Shown piece after piece: positions 24,641-32,557 of a DNA stretch of 64,000 nt. The stretch comes from Micromonospora sp. RP3T. GTDB lineage: Bacteria; Actinomycetota; Actinomycetes; Mycobacteriales; Micromonosporaceae. The notes below the pieces were generated by a model. It saw only the letters and a list, made by a program, of their open reading frames with translations. It did no database searches and had not been told where the DNA came from. The position numbers and the translations under genes were made by a program. Position 1 is the stretch's first letter. Each line of letters begins with the position of its first letter. The stretch is from NCBI RefSeq assembly GCF_003027925.1, contig NZ_PYPS01000010.1, positions 1-64,000 on the forward strand. The letters are read 5' to 3'.

Positions 24641-24829
24641 ATGGAGCTGGTGGGCGCAGCGGAGATTCGCGTGATGCTTGGCGGGATCAGCAAGCAACGT
24701 GTCTACGTCATCACCAGTCACCGGAACTTCCCGGAGCCGGTGGCCGACCTCGTGCAGGGCAAGGTCTGGCTGAGGTCCGACGTCCAGAAGTGGATCAAAG
24801 AGCACCGGCCGGAGATGGCCGGCGACTGA
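24641..24829 (+). CDS. Small AlpA/excisionase-like helix-turn-helix protein
   Basis: This encodes a 62-residue protein. ELVGAAEIRVMLGGISKQRV is an HTH of the MerR/excisionase superfamily, then ITSHRNFPEPVADLVQGKVW and a C-terminal WLRSDVQKWIKEH complete the winged fold. No integrase or phage gene is nearby, so it is probably a free-standing regulator rather than an excisionase. The start at 24641 follows a TAGCGT box by 7 nt; a longer in-frame start at 24584 would add residues outside the domain and include the palindrome. Confidence 0.85.
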   Translation: MELVGAAEIRVMLGGISKQRVYVITSHRNFPEPVADLVQGKVWLRSDVQKWIKEHRPEMAGD

Positions 24830-24861
24830 TCAGCCCTCGGCGCCCTGAGAGCGTAAGCGAC

Positions 24862-25302
24862 TCAATTCAGCTGCTCGGCCAGCGCGACGATGATGCCGCT
24901 CGGCCCACGCAGGTAGCAGAGCAGGAAACTGTCCTCGAAGCGCGTCACCTCGCCGACGAGTTCCGCGCCGTGCGGGCGGAGCCGGGCGAGCGTGTCCTCG
25001 ATGTCGTCGACGGCGAACATGACGCGGTGCAGGCCCCGCGTGTTGGCCGGGGCGACGCTGGGCTCGGGCACGATCGCCCGCGGCGAGTGGTACGTCGCCA
25101 GTTCGAGCCGGCCCGGCGCGTCCGGGATCCGCATCATCGCGATCTCGCTGCGCATGTCGTCGAGCCCGACGACCTTCCCCGCCCAGCTTCCCTCGATCGG
25201 CATCCGGCCTTCCAGCTCCATGCCGAGTGCGGTGAAGAACGCGACGGCGGCGTCGAGGTCGTCGACGACGATGCCGACGTTGTCCATGCGCTGAATCGTC
25301 AT
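24862..25302 (-). CDS. VOC-family (glyoxalase-like) protein
   Basis: This encodes a 146-residue protein with two beta-alpha-beta-beta-beta modules: MDNVGIVVDDLDAAVAFFTALGMELEGR and HRVMFAVDDIEDTLARLRPHGAELVGE. It ends with LRGPSGIIVALAEQ. These fit the vicinal-oxygen-chelate superfamily. The metal ligands are not obvious, so the chemistry is open. It is the last gene of a three-gene overlapping operon; its ATG overlaps the HAD stop by 4 nt. Confidence 0.88.
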   Translation of the reverse strand: MTIQRMDNVGIVVDDLDAAVAFFTALGMELEGRMPIEGSWAGKVVGLDDMRSEIAMMRIPDAPGRLELATYHSPRAIVPEPSVAPANTRGLHRVMFAVDDIEDTLARLRPHGAELVGEVTRFEDSFLLCYLRGPSGIIVALAEQLN

Positions 25303-25979
25303 GCCCCCGAGGGTAGAACGGCGGACCGACGGCCGGCGTTGTGTGCCGCGACCAGGCCCGGCAGTTCGTCGAGCGACCCGATCCGGAACAGGCAGCGCTG
25401 CGCCACTGCCGGCAGGTCGAGGATGTGACCCCACGGCCCGCGCCGGATCAGGCACGCCGGCATGCCCGCCGCCATGGCCGCGCCCGCGTCGTTGTCGGGC
25501 CGGTCGCCGACGTACAGGATGGACGACGGGTCATGGCCGGCCTCGCGGACGAGCCGCGCGAAGAACGCCGGCGCAGGCTTCGCCACGCCCCAGCCGTGCG
25601 ACGTGCCGATCACGTCCACCGGAAGGTCGAGTGCGCGCAGGCTCGCCTCGGCGTGTGCCGGCTGGTTGCCGGCCAGACCGACGCGCAGTCCCTGATCCTT
25701 CAGCGCTGCCAGGCACGCCCGCGCGTCCGGGTAGAGATCCTCCTCGGCGAACGACTCCGGCCGGCCGGCGGCGGCCCGACGCGCCAACTCGGTCGCCAGG
25801 TCGAAGTCGGGCCGGAAGGTCCGGAACGCCTCCTGCCAGTCCTGCCCCCGGGCGATCACCGCGCCGAGGACGGCGGAGAACGTGTGCCGGGGCACGCCGA
25901 ACCAGTCCGCCCAGTCCGCGAACTCGCGCGACTCGTCGAGGATCGTCCCCCCGACGTCGAAGAAGACCGCCTCGATCAT
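25299..25979 (-). CDS. HAD-superfamily hydrolase
   Basis: This encodes a 226-residue protein with the HAD core. Motif I is FFDVGGTILDE (nucleophile Asp; Gly in place of the usual second Asp), motif II is GLAGNQP, motif III is the Lys in WGVAKPAPAFF, and motif IV is YVGDRPDNDAGAA. A helical cap lies between motifs I and II. The family hydrolyses phosphate esters. The gene overlaps the RNA-ligase-like gene by 4 nt upstream and the VOC gene by 4 nt downstream, which points to a common function. The Gly in motif I is common in this subgroup, so activity is not excluded. Confidence 0.9.
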   Translation of the reverse strand: MIEAVFFDVGGTILDESREFADWADWFGVPRHTFSAVLGAVIARGQDWQEAFRTFRPDFDLATELARRAAAGRPESFAEEDLYPDARACLAALKDQGLRVGLAGNQPAHAEASLRALDLPVDVIGTSHGWGVAKPAPAFFARLVREAGHDPSSILYVGDRPDNDAGAAMAAGMPACLIRRGPWGHILDLPAVAQRCLFRIGSLDELPGLVAAHNAGRRSAVLPSGA

Positions 25980-26536
25980 GCGGGTTGCTCCGGTCCGGTG
26001 ACGTCGCGGCGCTTGAGCTTGGCGCGGCGGCCGTCCGGGTGGTGCCAGACGACGCCCTCGTACGCGGGATGCGCCAGCAGCCACTCGCGTAGGCCGGCCG
26101 CGTCGCGCGGCACGTCCAGCCGGTCGGCGTCGGCGTGCGCGACGAGCGCGTGTCCGCGTACCCCCTCGGGGTTGCCGTTGATCTTGGGGCCGATCAGCTC
26201 GAAGGTGCCGGGGCGGGGCTCGCCCGCGTGCGCCGCCAGGGCCTCGGCGTGGTACTTCGCGAACGACGAGCGGTCGATCGGCTCCCAGCCGACGGTCTTG
26301 CCGGTGGTCCCGTCGGTCATGACCGGCCGGTAGCCGGGTGGCTGGGCCCTGCCGGGCTTGACCTCGCGCCGGGCCCACCACGTGCCGTCGGCGTCGAGCA
26401 GCACGCAGGTGCCGTCGTACTTGCGGGTGGCGACGCCCTCACCGTCGAGCACCCACCGGCACTCGGGGTCGACCTCGTCGAGGACGCGTCGGCGGTCCTC
26501 GGGGTCACGGCGGAACAGCGTGGGGATCTTACGCAT
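25976..26536 (-). CDS. RNA-ligase-like nucleotidyltransferase (Rnl-type, DUF5565-like)
   Basis: This encodes a 186-residue protein with covalent nucleotidyltransferase motifs in order. Motif I is KYDGTC (candidate AMP-accepting Lys at residue 39), a motif III-like FELIGPKINGNPEG follows, motif IV is EGVVWHHPDG and motif V is KLKRRD near the C-terminus. It is short for a full ligase and lacks an OB domain, as in stand-alone T4 Rnl1-like actinobacterial proteins. It may seal RNA or transfer AMP; the substrate is unknown. It is the first gene of the operon with HAD and VOC. No strong Shine-Dalgarno sequence precedes the ATG. Confidence 0.8.
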   Translation of the reverse strand: MRKIPTLFRRDPEDRRRVLDEVDPECRWVLDGEGVATRKYDGTCVLLDADGTWWARREVKPGRAQPPGYRPVMTDGTTGKTVGWEPIDRSSFAKYHAEALAAHAGEPRPGTFELIGPKINGNPEGVRGHALVAHADADRLDVPRDAAGLREWLLAHPAYEGVVWHHPDGRRAKLKRRDVTGPEQPA

Positions 26537-26583
26537 GTCGACATGGTCGCACCGGGCACACCGGGAACGCGACGCATTACCGC

Positions 26584-26613
26584 CGACCCGCCACCGTGGA
26601 CGGTGGCGGGTCG
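26584..26613 (-). terminator. Hairpin terminator after the small DUF gene
   Basis: There is a perfect 13-bp inverted repeat (26584-26596 and 26601-26613) with a 4-nt loop. It is flanked on the right by four GGTCG-type pentamers. It lies between the stop at 26635 (minus strand) and the RNA-ligase gene. Confidence 0.7.
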
Positions 26614-26634
26614 GGTCGGGTCGGGTCGGTCAGC

Positions 26635-26862
26635 TCACCCGTCGGCGGCGCGTTTCCGGTCGGCCTGCGCGTCGGCGGCGCCGACCGGGGTGCCGTCGCT
26701 GTCCCGAGTGGCCCCGGACAGGTCCACGTCGGCGCCGGCCCGGGCGGCGTCGGCCGCCGCGTCGGCCGCGCCGACGACCTCACCACCGCCGGTCCCGCCG
26801 TCGTCCTCGACCAGCCGCCCGGCGGCGGCCAGCCCGATCGGTGCGTACCTGGGGTCGGTCAT
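26635..26862 (-). CDS. Small acidic hypothetical protein
   Basis: This encodes a 75-residue protein rich in Ala, Asp and Gly, with MTDPRYAPIGLAAAG at the start and a low-complexity remainder (ADAAADAARAGADVD). GAGGAGG precedes the ATG at 26862. It lies 10 nt after the glycosidase-like gene, so it is probably its cotranscribed partner. No function can be given. Confidence 0.7.
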   Translation of the reverse strand: MTDPRYAPIGLAAAGRLVEDDGGTGGGEVVGAADAAADAARAGADVDLSGATRDSDGTPVGAADAQADRKRAADG

Positions 26863-26872
26863 GTCGTCCTCC

Positions 26873-29800
26873 TCACCGGTGCTCCTGAGCCACCGGTACC
26901 CCGTGGGCACGCCGACGAACCGACAGCAGCAGTCCGGCGGCGGCCAGCGCCGCGCCGGCCCCGGCGGCCCACCCGGGCAGGCTCGTCGGGATGCCCAGGT
27001 AGACGGTGATGCCGAGGATGCGGGACAGCCCCCACGGCAGCAACGCCATCTGGTCGTTCCAGACGGTCAGCGCCCGCTCCGCGCCGATCCACGCGACCAG
27101 CCCGGCCAGCACCGCGAGCGGCACCCCGGCAGCGGTGAGCGTCAGCCCGGCGGCCCGCCGGCGGCGCATGCCGTACCGGTCGCGCAGCACCAGCGCGGTC
27201 GCCGCGAACAGCCAGCAGAACGCCGCCACCGCCACGGTGAGGTACACCGCCCGGCGGGCCGGCTCGGCCCAGAACACGAACCAGTAGCCGCCCGGCCCGC
27301 GCCCGGCCAGCACCGCCAGCAGCAGCACGCTGCGCAGCAGCGCCACGCCACCGAGCACCGCCCACAGCCCGAACGGGTCCCGCCGACCCACCGCCAGGCG
27401 TGCCACCAGCGCGAACAACGCCCACCCGCCGAGCGTGACCAGCAGGTGCGCGGGCGCGGCGAACCAGGTGAACACCAGCCGGCTCGCCACCAGCACGGCG
27501 GCCGGGACCAACCAGACCAGCACCCGGTCCAGCCGGGCCGCCGGCACCGGCAGCGCCGCCACCCGCCACGGCCGCACCGCGCCGACCAGCAGCGCCCGCG
27601 CCGCCGCGCCGCCCGGCCCGCGCCCGCGCAGCCCGAGCGCCACCACGGCCACGACCAGGACCAGCAGCGCCCGCGCCGCCCAGGCCATCGCCGGGTCGCG
27701 GTCCGCCCGCTGCGCGCCGAGGTCGGCCGCCGTGAAGCGGTACGCCGGCAGGTCCACGTCCCCGCCGTAGCGCTGCCGGTGCCGGTCCCGCGCCTCCCGG
27801 TAGTCGCCGGCAGCCGACCGCCACTGCGCGTACGCGGTGCCGGAACCGGTGTCCAGCCACTGCGCGTGCCGCAGCACCATGGTCCGGTAGGCGGCCAGCG
27901 TCACGAACAGGTCCACCTGGTAGTCGAGCGTGTCGACGAAGCGCGCGCGCAGCGCGGAGTCCCGCCACGTCGCCGGGTCGGTGCCGGCCACCAGCTCCCG
28001 CATCCGCCGGGCGGTGGCGACCGCCGCGCCGCCCTCGGCGACCGCCGCGTCGACCCGGTCGCCGGTGACCGCGTAGATGCTGTCCAGCGCCGCGGAGTCA
28101 CCGGTCGGGATGTCCCACTCGAAGATCCACATCATCGGCGGCGGTTCCAGTCCGAGCGCCCGTACCGACGTGTCCGCGTACGGGCCGATGTAGAGGCCGG
28201 TGGTGACCGCGGCCCGGGACAGCGCCATGGCCCGCCCGATCGCCGCGACAGTGGCCGGGTCGGCGGAGAACGTCCGGTACGCCCAGTCCGCCGTCACCTG
28301 CGCCGGATCGGCGTCCGGGTCCCAGGCCAGCCGCGCCACCGCGTACGTGTTCAGGTCGTAGAGCTGCCAGAAGCCGGCGCGCAGGTAGAGCGACATCGGC
28401 CCGGCGCGCAGCGGCCCGCCGTCCTGGGTCCAGTTCCACACGCCCTCGACGTGCGGGTTCGCGGCGAGGAACGCGCGCAGCGCCGCCCGGTGCAGCGGGC
28501 CGAGGTCGTTGGGCAGCGCGCCGAACCCCTCGAACTCGCGCCGCGCCTGGAACTCCACGATCCGCCGGTGCGCGCCGACGCGCAGCGTGGTGTTCAACGG
28601 CAGGTGACTGTAGAAGTCGCCGAGCGTGTACTTGGTGGACACGATCAGGTGCGGGTCGTCGAACCCGCCCAGCACCTCGGCGTACGCGTCGGGGTTGGTG
28701 TGCAGGTCGCCGACCGCGCCCACGCCCACCGTCCAGGTACGGAAGATGATCTCCTTGCCGACCGGGCCCGCGGTGTCGAGCAGCGCCCGCAGCATCGTGC
28801 GCACGCCCTCGGCGGTGGTGACCGCGAGCTTCGAGCCGTAGTCCCAGCCGCTGCCCGCGTACACCTCGCCGCCCTCGCCGACGCGGACCATCAGGCCGGC
28901 GACGAACGGCATGCTCGCGAACACCTCGGCCAGCCCGGCCCGGTAGACCGCCCAGAGCCGGGGGTCGGTGGTGTCCAGCCCGCCCACGGTCCGCTTGAGG
29001 TACGCCTCCAGCGGCGGCGACACGGCGAGCATGTCGGTGAGCAGGAAGACGCGCAGGCCCATCTCGTCGGCGTACCGGAGGACCGGCCCGAACGCCGCCA
29101 CCATCGCGCGGGCCCGGTCGACGTGCGGGTCGCCGGCCGGGTAGACCGCGTGCCCGTCGCCGACACCGGCGAACGTCACGTACTCCAGGAAGCCGGGCAC
29201 CACGACGCCGTTGTAGCCCTGCGCCACCGCGTGGTCGACGAACTGCCGGAACTGCGCGTCGATGCGGGCCACCGCCGCGGCGTCCACCCACGGTGCCCGG
29301 GGCAGCACCGCGGGCGAGACGATGTCGGTGTTGAGGCGGTAGTCGTCGCCGGCCGCGAACGCCGCCCGGTCCGGTTCGCGCCCCACCGAGCCCGCGTCGG
29401 TCAGCCGCAGCCCCAACCGGGGCGCCACCGGCCGGCCGGTCTCCGCCGCCGGCAGCACCTCGGCGCCGGAGCGGATCCGGTCGGCCAGCCGGTAGAGCCC
29501 GGCAGTCACGCCCGCCAGGTCACCGGTGACGGTCAGCTCCTTCCGGCTCACCCCGATCCGGTACGCCTCCGGCGCGTCGCCGGCCCGCAGCTCCGCCCGC
29601 AGCGTGGTCACCGCCGCGGTGGGCGTCCTGTCCGGGCTGGCGCTCGTGCTCGGGTCGGTTCCGTGCGGACCGGTGGTGTCGGTGCCCGGGTGTGAAGGTG
29701 GTCCGGCCCGGCTGGGCGCGGCCGGGGTGACCGTGGGACGGGGACGGCCCCGCGCGGCGAGCGCGTCGGCCACGGCGGCGGCGGCCTTGACGGTGCGGAG

Positions 29801-30004
29801 CTGGTCCGGCACCACGATCGAGGCCAGCGGCGGCGCCGGGGCCGGCGTCCGGGGTGGCGCGGCGGTGGCCGTCTCGCGCGGCACGTCGGCGGGGGAGTGG
29901 CTCAGCCCCAACGCGTCGTCGACACCCCAGGCGACGCCCGCGCCGAGCAGCAGCACCACCACGACGGCGGCGACCAACGGGTACGGACCCCGAACCTGAG
30001 CCAC
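26873..30004 (-). CDS. Membrane-anchored glycosidase-like protein with C-terminal polytopic region
   Basis: This encodes a 1043-residue protein. An N-terminal hydrophobic helix (PLVAAVVVVLLLGAGVAWG) acts as signal or anchor and is followed by a Pro/Thr/Ala linker. Residues of about 130-200 resemble the small N-terminal domain of alpha-glucuronidases and beta-hexosaminidases (LTVTGDLAGVTAGLYRLADRI). A TIM-barrel-like region of about 200-700 follows, with GYNGVVVPGFLEYVTF, LLTDMLAVSPPLEAYLK, GVWNWTQDGG and conserved Trp and Asp. From about residue 770 the sequence turns into six or more hydrophobic helices (for example AARALLVLVVAVVALGL). The fold fits GH67/GH115-like enzymes, but I cannot assign a substrate. 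Extracellular catalysis with membrane retention is inferred. Confidence 0.75.
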   Translation of the reverse strand: MAQVRGPYPLVAAVVVVLLLGAGVAWGVDDALGLSHSPADVPRETATAAPPRTPAPAPPLASIVVPDQLRTVKAAAAVADALAARGRPRPTVTPAAPSRAGPPSHPGTDTTGPHGTDPSTSASPDRTPTAAVTTLRAELRAGDAPEAYRIGVSRKELTVTGDLAGVTAGLYRLADRIRSGAEVLPAAETGRPVAPRLGLRLTDAGSVGREPDRAAFAAGDDYRLNTDIVSPAVLPRAPWVDAAAVARIDAQFRQFVDHAVAQGYNGVVVPGFLEYVTFAGVGDGHAVYPAGDPHVDRARAMVAAFGPVLRYADEMGLRVFLLTDMLAVSPPLEAYLKRTVGGLDTTDPRLWAVYRAGLAEVFASMPFVAGLMVRVGEGGEVYAGSGWDYGSKLAVTTAEGVRTMLRALLDTAGPVGKEIIFRTWTVGVGAVGDLHTNPDAYAEVLGGFDDPHLIVSTKYTLGDFYSHLPLNTTLRVGAHRRIVEFQARREFEGFGALPNDLGPLHRAALRAFLAANPHVEGVWNWTQDGGPLRAGPMSLYLRAGFWQLYDLNTYAVARLAWDPDADPAQVTADWAYRTFSADPATVAAIGRAMALSRAAVTTGLYIGPYADTSVRALGLEPPPMMWIFEWDIPTGDSAALDSIYAVTGDRVDAAVAEGGAAVATARRMRELVAGTDPATWRDSALRARFVDTLDYQVDLFVTLAAYRTMVLRHAQWLDTGSGTAYAQWRSAAGDYREARDRHRQRYGGDVDLPAYRFTAADLGAQRADRDPAMAWAARALLVLVVAVVALGLRGRGPGGAAARALLVGAVRPWRVAALPVPAARLDRVLVWLVPAAVLVASRLVFTWFAAPAHLLVTLGGWALFALVARLAVGRRDPFGLWAVLGGVALLRSVLLLAVLAGRGPGGYWFVFWAEPARRAVYLTVAVAAFCWLFAATALVLRDRYGMRRRRAAGLTLTAAGVPLAVLAGLVAWIGAERALTVWNDQMALLPWGLSRILGITVYLGIPTSLPGWAAGAGAALAAAGLLLSVRRRAHGVPVAQEHR

Positions 30005-30091
30005 GCTCGCATCGTAGTGGGGGTCGGGCCCGCCAGCCCGCGTTCACCGGACCGCGCTCGTGCGGTGCGGCGGGCCCGACGCCGGACAGGA

Positions 30092-30976
30092 TCAGTCGTG
30101 GCGGTGACGCACGATGTGGTCGATGTGGCGGAACGTGTCCTCGCGGTTGTCGACGCTGATCGAGTCCCACAGGTCCGCCAGCCAGTAGAGCGAACCCGAC
30201 AGCATCCAGGCCCACCCGCGTACCCAGGTCGCCTCGTCGAACCCGAGCGCCTCCCGGTACGCGGCCCGCGCCCGGGCGTCGAACAGGCTCCAGCCCGGCC
30301 GCACCTCGACCGCCGGATCGCCCCGGCCGAGACCACCGAAGTCGATCACTCCGGTGAGCCTGCCCCGGTCGACCAGCAGGTTGCCGCCCAGGAGGTCACC
30401 GTGCAGCCACACCGGCGGTCCGGGCCACTCGTCCACCGCCATCGCCTCGTCCCACGCGGCGGTCACCGCCCGCCTGTCGATCCGGTCGCCCAACGTCGCG
30501 ATCGACCGGCGGGTCAGTTCGTCCCGCTGCGCCAGCGGTACGCCGCGCTGGATACCCTGCTTGACCGGCCCGCCCATCGGCTCGATCCCGATCATCGCGT
30601 GCACGAAGCCGGCGAGGTCGACGGCGAGGTCGACGAGGTCCGGCCCGGCTTCCGGATTGCGCCCGTCCAGCCAGGGGACGACCGTCCACGGCCACGGGTA
30701 GTCCCCGCCCGGACGGCCGACCGCGACCGGCACCGGTACCGGCACCGGCAGGTGCGGCGCCAGTCGCGGCAGCCAGGTCGCGTCCGTCGTCACCTGGTCG
30801 ACCGCCCACTCCGCTCGCGGCAGTCGCGCCGTCAGCGAATCACCGAGCCGGAACAGCGCGTTGTCGGTGCCGGTCAACGGCTGCGCGACGATCGGCAGAT
30901 CCGACCACTCGGGAAACTGCTCGTCGATCAGCGCGCGCACCTGCGGGACGGTGACGACGATCTCTCCTGGGCGCAC
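30092..30976 (-). CDS. Aminoglycoside-phosphotransferase-fold kinase (APH family)
   Basis: This encodes a 294-residue kinase-like protein. It contains DNALFRLGDSLTARLPR, corresponding to the N-lobe, WPWTVVPWLDGRNP, the catalytic HGDLLGGNLLVDRG (about residue 190), and GVIDFGGLGRGDPAVE with the metal-binding Asp. The family phosphorylates antibiotics or small metabolites; a resistance role is possible but cannot be inferred from sequence alone. The GTG at 30976 is chosen because TACGGT lies 6 nt upstream, fitting a leaderless transcript; the longer ORF to 31150 runs through a hairpin and is unlikely to be coding. Confidence 0.88.
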   Translation of the reverse strand: MRPGEIVVTVPQVRALIDEQFPEWSDLPIVAQPLTGTDNALFRLGDSLTARLPRAEWAVDQVTTDATWLPRLAPHLPVPVPVPVAVGRPGGDYPWPWTVVPWLDGRNPEAGPDLVDLAVDLAGFVHAMIGIEPMGGPVKQGIQRGVPLAQRDELTRRSIATLGDRIDRRAVTAAWDEAMAVDEWPGPPVWLHGDLLGGNLLVDRGRLTGVIDFGGLGRGDPAVEVRPGWSLFDARARAAYREALGFDEATWVRGWAWMLSGSLYWLADLWDSISVDNREDTFRHIDHIVRHRHD

Positions 30977-30982
30977 CGCCCG

Positions 30983-30988
30983 ACCGTA
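30983..30988 (-). promoter_or_regulatory. -10 element of the leaderless APH-type gene
   Basis: TACGGT on the minus strand lies 6 nt before the GTG at 30976, with no Shine-Dalgarno sequence. Confidence 0.4.
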
Positions 30989-31084
30989 GGGCCGGCACGC
31001 CGTCCCGCCAAACGAATTCGGGTCGCGGCGCACCACGCGCGCCGCCGTTGCGGTCGGTGGGCAGCGTGGTCTTGCCGGCTGAAA

Positions 31085-31130
31085 ATCTTGGAAGGAAATG
31101 GCCCCGATGAGGGCCGTTTCCTTCCAAGAT
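31085..31130. repeat. Long imperfect palindrome, possible dispersed repeat and terminator
   Basis: Arms of 20 bp (31085-31104 and 31111-31130) have one mismatch and a 6-nt loop. The sequence begins ATCTTGGAAGGAAATGGCCC, distinctly lower in GC than its surroundings. It can terminate the DUF397 gene on the minus strand. The layout resembles a repeat family, which is inferred from memory of Micromonospora genomes. Confidence 0.65.
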
Positions 31131-31196
31131 CTCCATGGTTCCGGCGACATCAGCGACGGACGCGAGCGGATTGCCGGCTTCCTGCTTGCCTGTTGA

Positions 31197-31394
31197 TCAG
31201 GTCGGGCTGTCGAAGCGGCCGGTGCGGGTGGCCGCGACGAACCGGGTCCAGCTCGCCGGGTCGAAGCTCAACGCCGGCCCCGGCCGGTCCTTGGTGTCCC
31301 GCACCCCCACCGAGTCGGCGAACCCCGCCACCTCGACGCAGTTGCCCTCGCCGCCGGACCGGGAGGACTTGCGCCAGATCCCGTCACGTCCCAT
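31197..31394 (-). CDS. DUF397-domain small protein
   Basis: This encodes a 65-residue protein. GIWRKSSRSGGEGNCVEVA is the DUF397 signature, and VGVRDTKDRPGPALSFDPASWTRFV ends it. Such proteins are the regular partners of Scr1/WhiJ-type HTH regulators and can antagonise them. The gene overlaps the Scr1-type gene by 11 nt, so the two are coexpressed. Confidence 0.93.
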   Translation of the reverse strand: MGRDGIWRKSSRSGGEGNCVEVAGFADSVGVRDTKDRPGPALSFDPASWTRFVAATRTGRFDSPT

Positions 31395-32265
31395 GGGTCA
31401 TCTCCTTCGCGATATCCGTGATCAGCTCACGGGACTCGTCCGCGTCGAGCGCCCGCTCACCGAGTGAACGCCACGCGTCCTCGTAGGTCTGGATCTCGTA
31501 CGGCTTGTCAAGGTAGACGGCACCGCAGGGCCCGTCCATGTAGATCGTGGTCGGTTCCTGCTTCCGCACATCGATCGGGAAGTCGAGCATGGTGAACGTC
31601 CCCGCCGCCGCCCAGCGACAAAGGCCGGCGCTGAGCGGAAGCACTCGAATGGTGATGTTGTGCCGCCGGCTCGCCACCACCAGAGAATCGAGCTGCCGGA
31701 TCATCGCGGCCGGATCGCGCAAGGGCCGGCGCAGCACCGGCTCGCCGAGGATGACGTCGAGGTAGGGCGCTCGGGGCACCGCGCGTGCCAGCAGCCGCTG
31801 TCGGTGTAGCCGCACGTCCACCTTTGCCTGTCGCTCGGCCTCACTCAGCTGTGGATTGTCGGTGGCGATCACTTCGGTCATGTACTCGACGGTCTGCAAC
31901 AGGCCCGGCACCAGATTGACTTCGCAATGGCGGATCTTGGTGGCGGCCGATTCCAGCCCGACGTACAGCTTGAACCAGTCCTTGACCGCCTCGCCGTAGC
32001 TGTGCCACCAGCCGTGGGCCTTGGTCTCGCGGGCCAGCGCCCGCATCGTCTCGATCGTTTCGCGGGATGCGCCGTACACCCGGCACATCGCCTCCACGTC
32101 ATTCGGATGCATCGGGACCTGGCCCGTTTCGTAACGCCAGATCCGGGGCGTCGACCATTCGAGTTCCCTGGCCGCCGCGCTCACCGTGATGTGCGCACCC
32201 TCGCGAATCTCTCTCAAATATCTGCCGAGTTGCCTACGCGGGACGGTGCTTCCCGAGTCGTCCAC
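31384..32265 (-). CDS. Scr1-type (DUF5753) helix-turn-helix regulator
   Basis: This encodes a 293-residue protein. The XRE-type HTH is at residues 10-60 (GRYLREIREGAHITVSAAARELEWSTPRIWRYETGQ is the span; the first helix is GRYLREIREG), and a DUF5753 sensor domain fills the rest, with VNLVPGLLQTVEYM, GEPVLRRPL and ERALDADESRELI. These proteins, with DUF397 partners, regulate development or secondary metabolism in actinobacteria. The GTG at 32265 is supported by AAAGGAG 6 nt upstream; the nearby ATG is in another frame. GC content is a little lower than in neighbours, as usual for this family. Confidence 0.93.
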   Translation of the reverse strand: MDDSGSTVPRRQLGRYLREIREGAHITVSAAARELEWSTPRIWRYETGQVPMHPNDVEAMCRVYGASRETIETMRALARETKAHGWWHSYGEAVKDWFKLYVGLESAATKIRHCEVNLVPGLLQTVEYMTEVIATDNPQLSEAERQAKVDVRLHRQRLLARAVPRAPYLDVILGEPVLRRPLRDPAAMIRQLDSLVVASRRHNITIRVLPLSAGLCRWAAAGTFTMLDFPIDVRKQEPTTIYMDGPCGAVYLDKPYEIQTYEDAWRSLGERALDADESRELITDIAKEMTHGT

Positions 32266-32470
32266 GTCATCTCCTTTGCTGTTGTCGCGTAAGGCACCTC
32301 ATCCCTTGGTTCGCATTCTGCGGCAAAACATTGCCTCCGGCCAGCACCGAATCGACCATCGTGGGGCGCCTGTCGTGACGCGGCGGCGTCCGCCCGGGGC
32401 GGGTACCAGTTCCGGAACCTCATCCTGGTGCCCGCCCCGTTGCCGGTCCCCAGTCGACAGAGGAGGCGTG

Positions 32471-32557
32471 ATGATCCACGTGACCGCGAACCGTCTGCGG
32501 GTGCCGCCGCGCCGGTGGGATCAGGCGGCGGGTGCCGACGTCGGGCTGCTGCCGTGA
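32471..32557 (+). CDS. 28-residue ORF coupled to the flavin reductase gene
   Basis: An ATG with AGGAGG 4 nt upstream opens a 28-codon ORF. Its TGA overlaps the GTG of the next gene by 4 nt (GTGA). The peptide is basic (MIHVTANRLRVPPRRW at its start). The strong ribosome site and overlap suggest it is translated and gates the reductase. No homology is recognised. Confidence 0.5.
   Translation: MIHVTANRLRVPPRRWDQAAGADVGLLP

Noticed and set aside
24641..24829. Excisionase gene as a sign of an integrated element
   Set aside because: No integrase, tRNA or direct repeats are seen nearby; it is more likely a stand-alone regulator.
26601..26635. GGTCG pentamer run considered as a microsatellite of interest
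   Set aside because: Only about four units, adjacent to a hairpin terminator; best explained as part of it.
26135..29695. 1186-codon plus-strand frame opposite the glycosidase-like gene
   Set aside because: It crosses several genes and intergenic hairpins and consists of His/Arg/Pro-rich low complexity.
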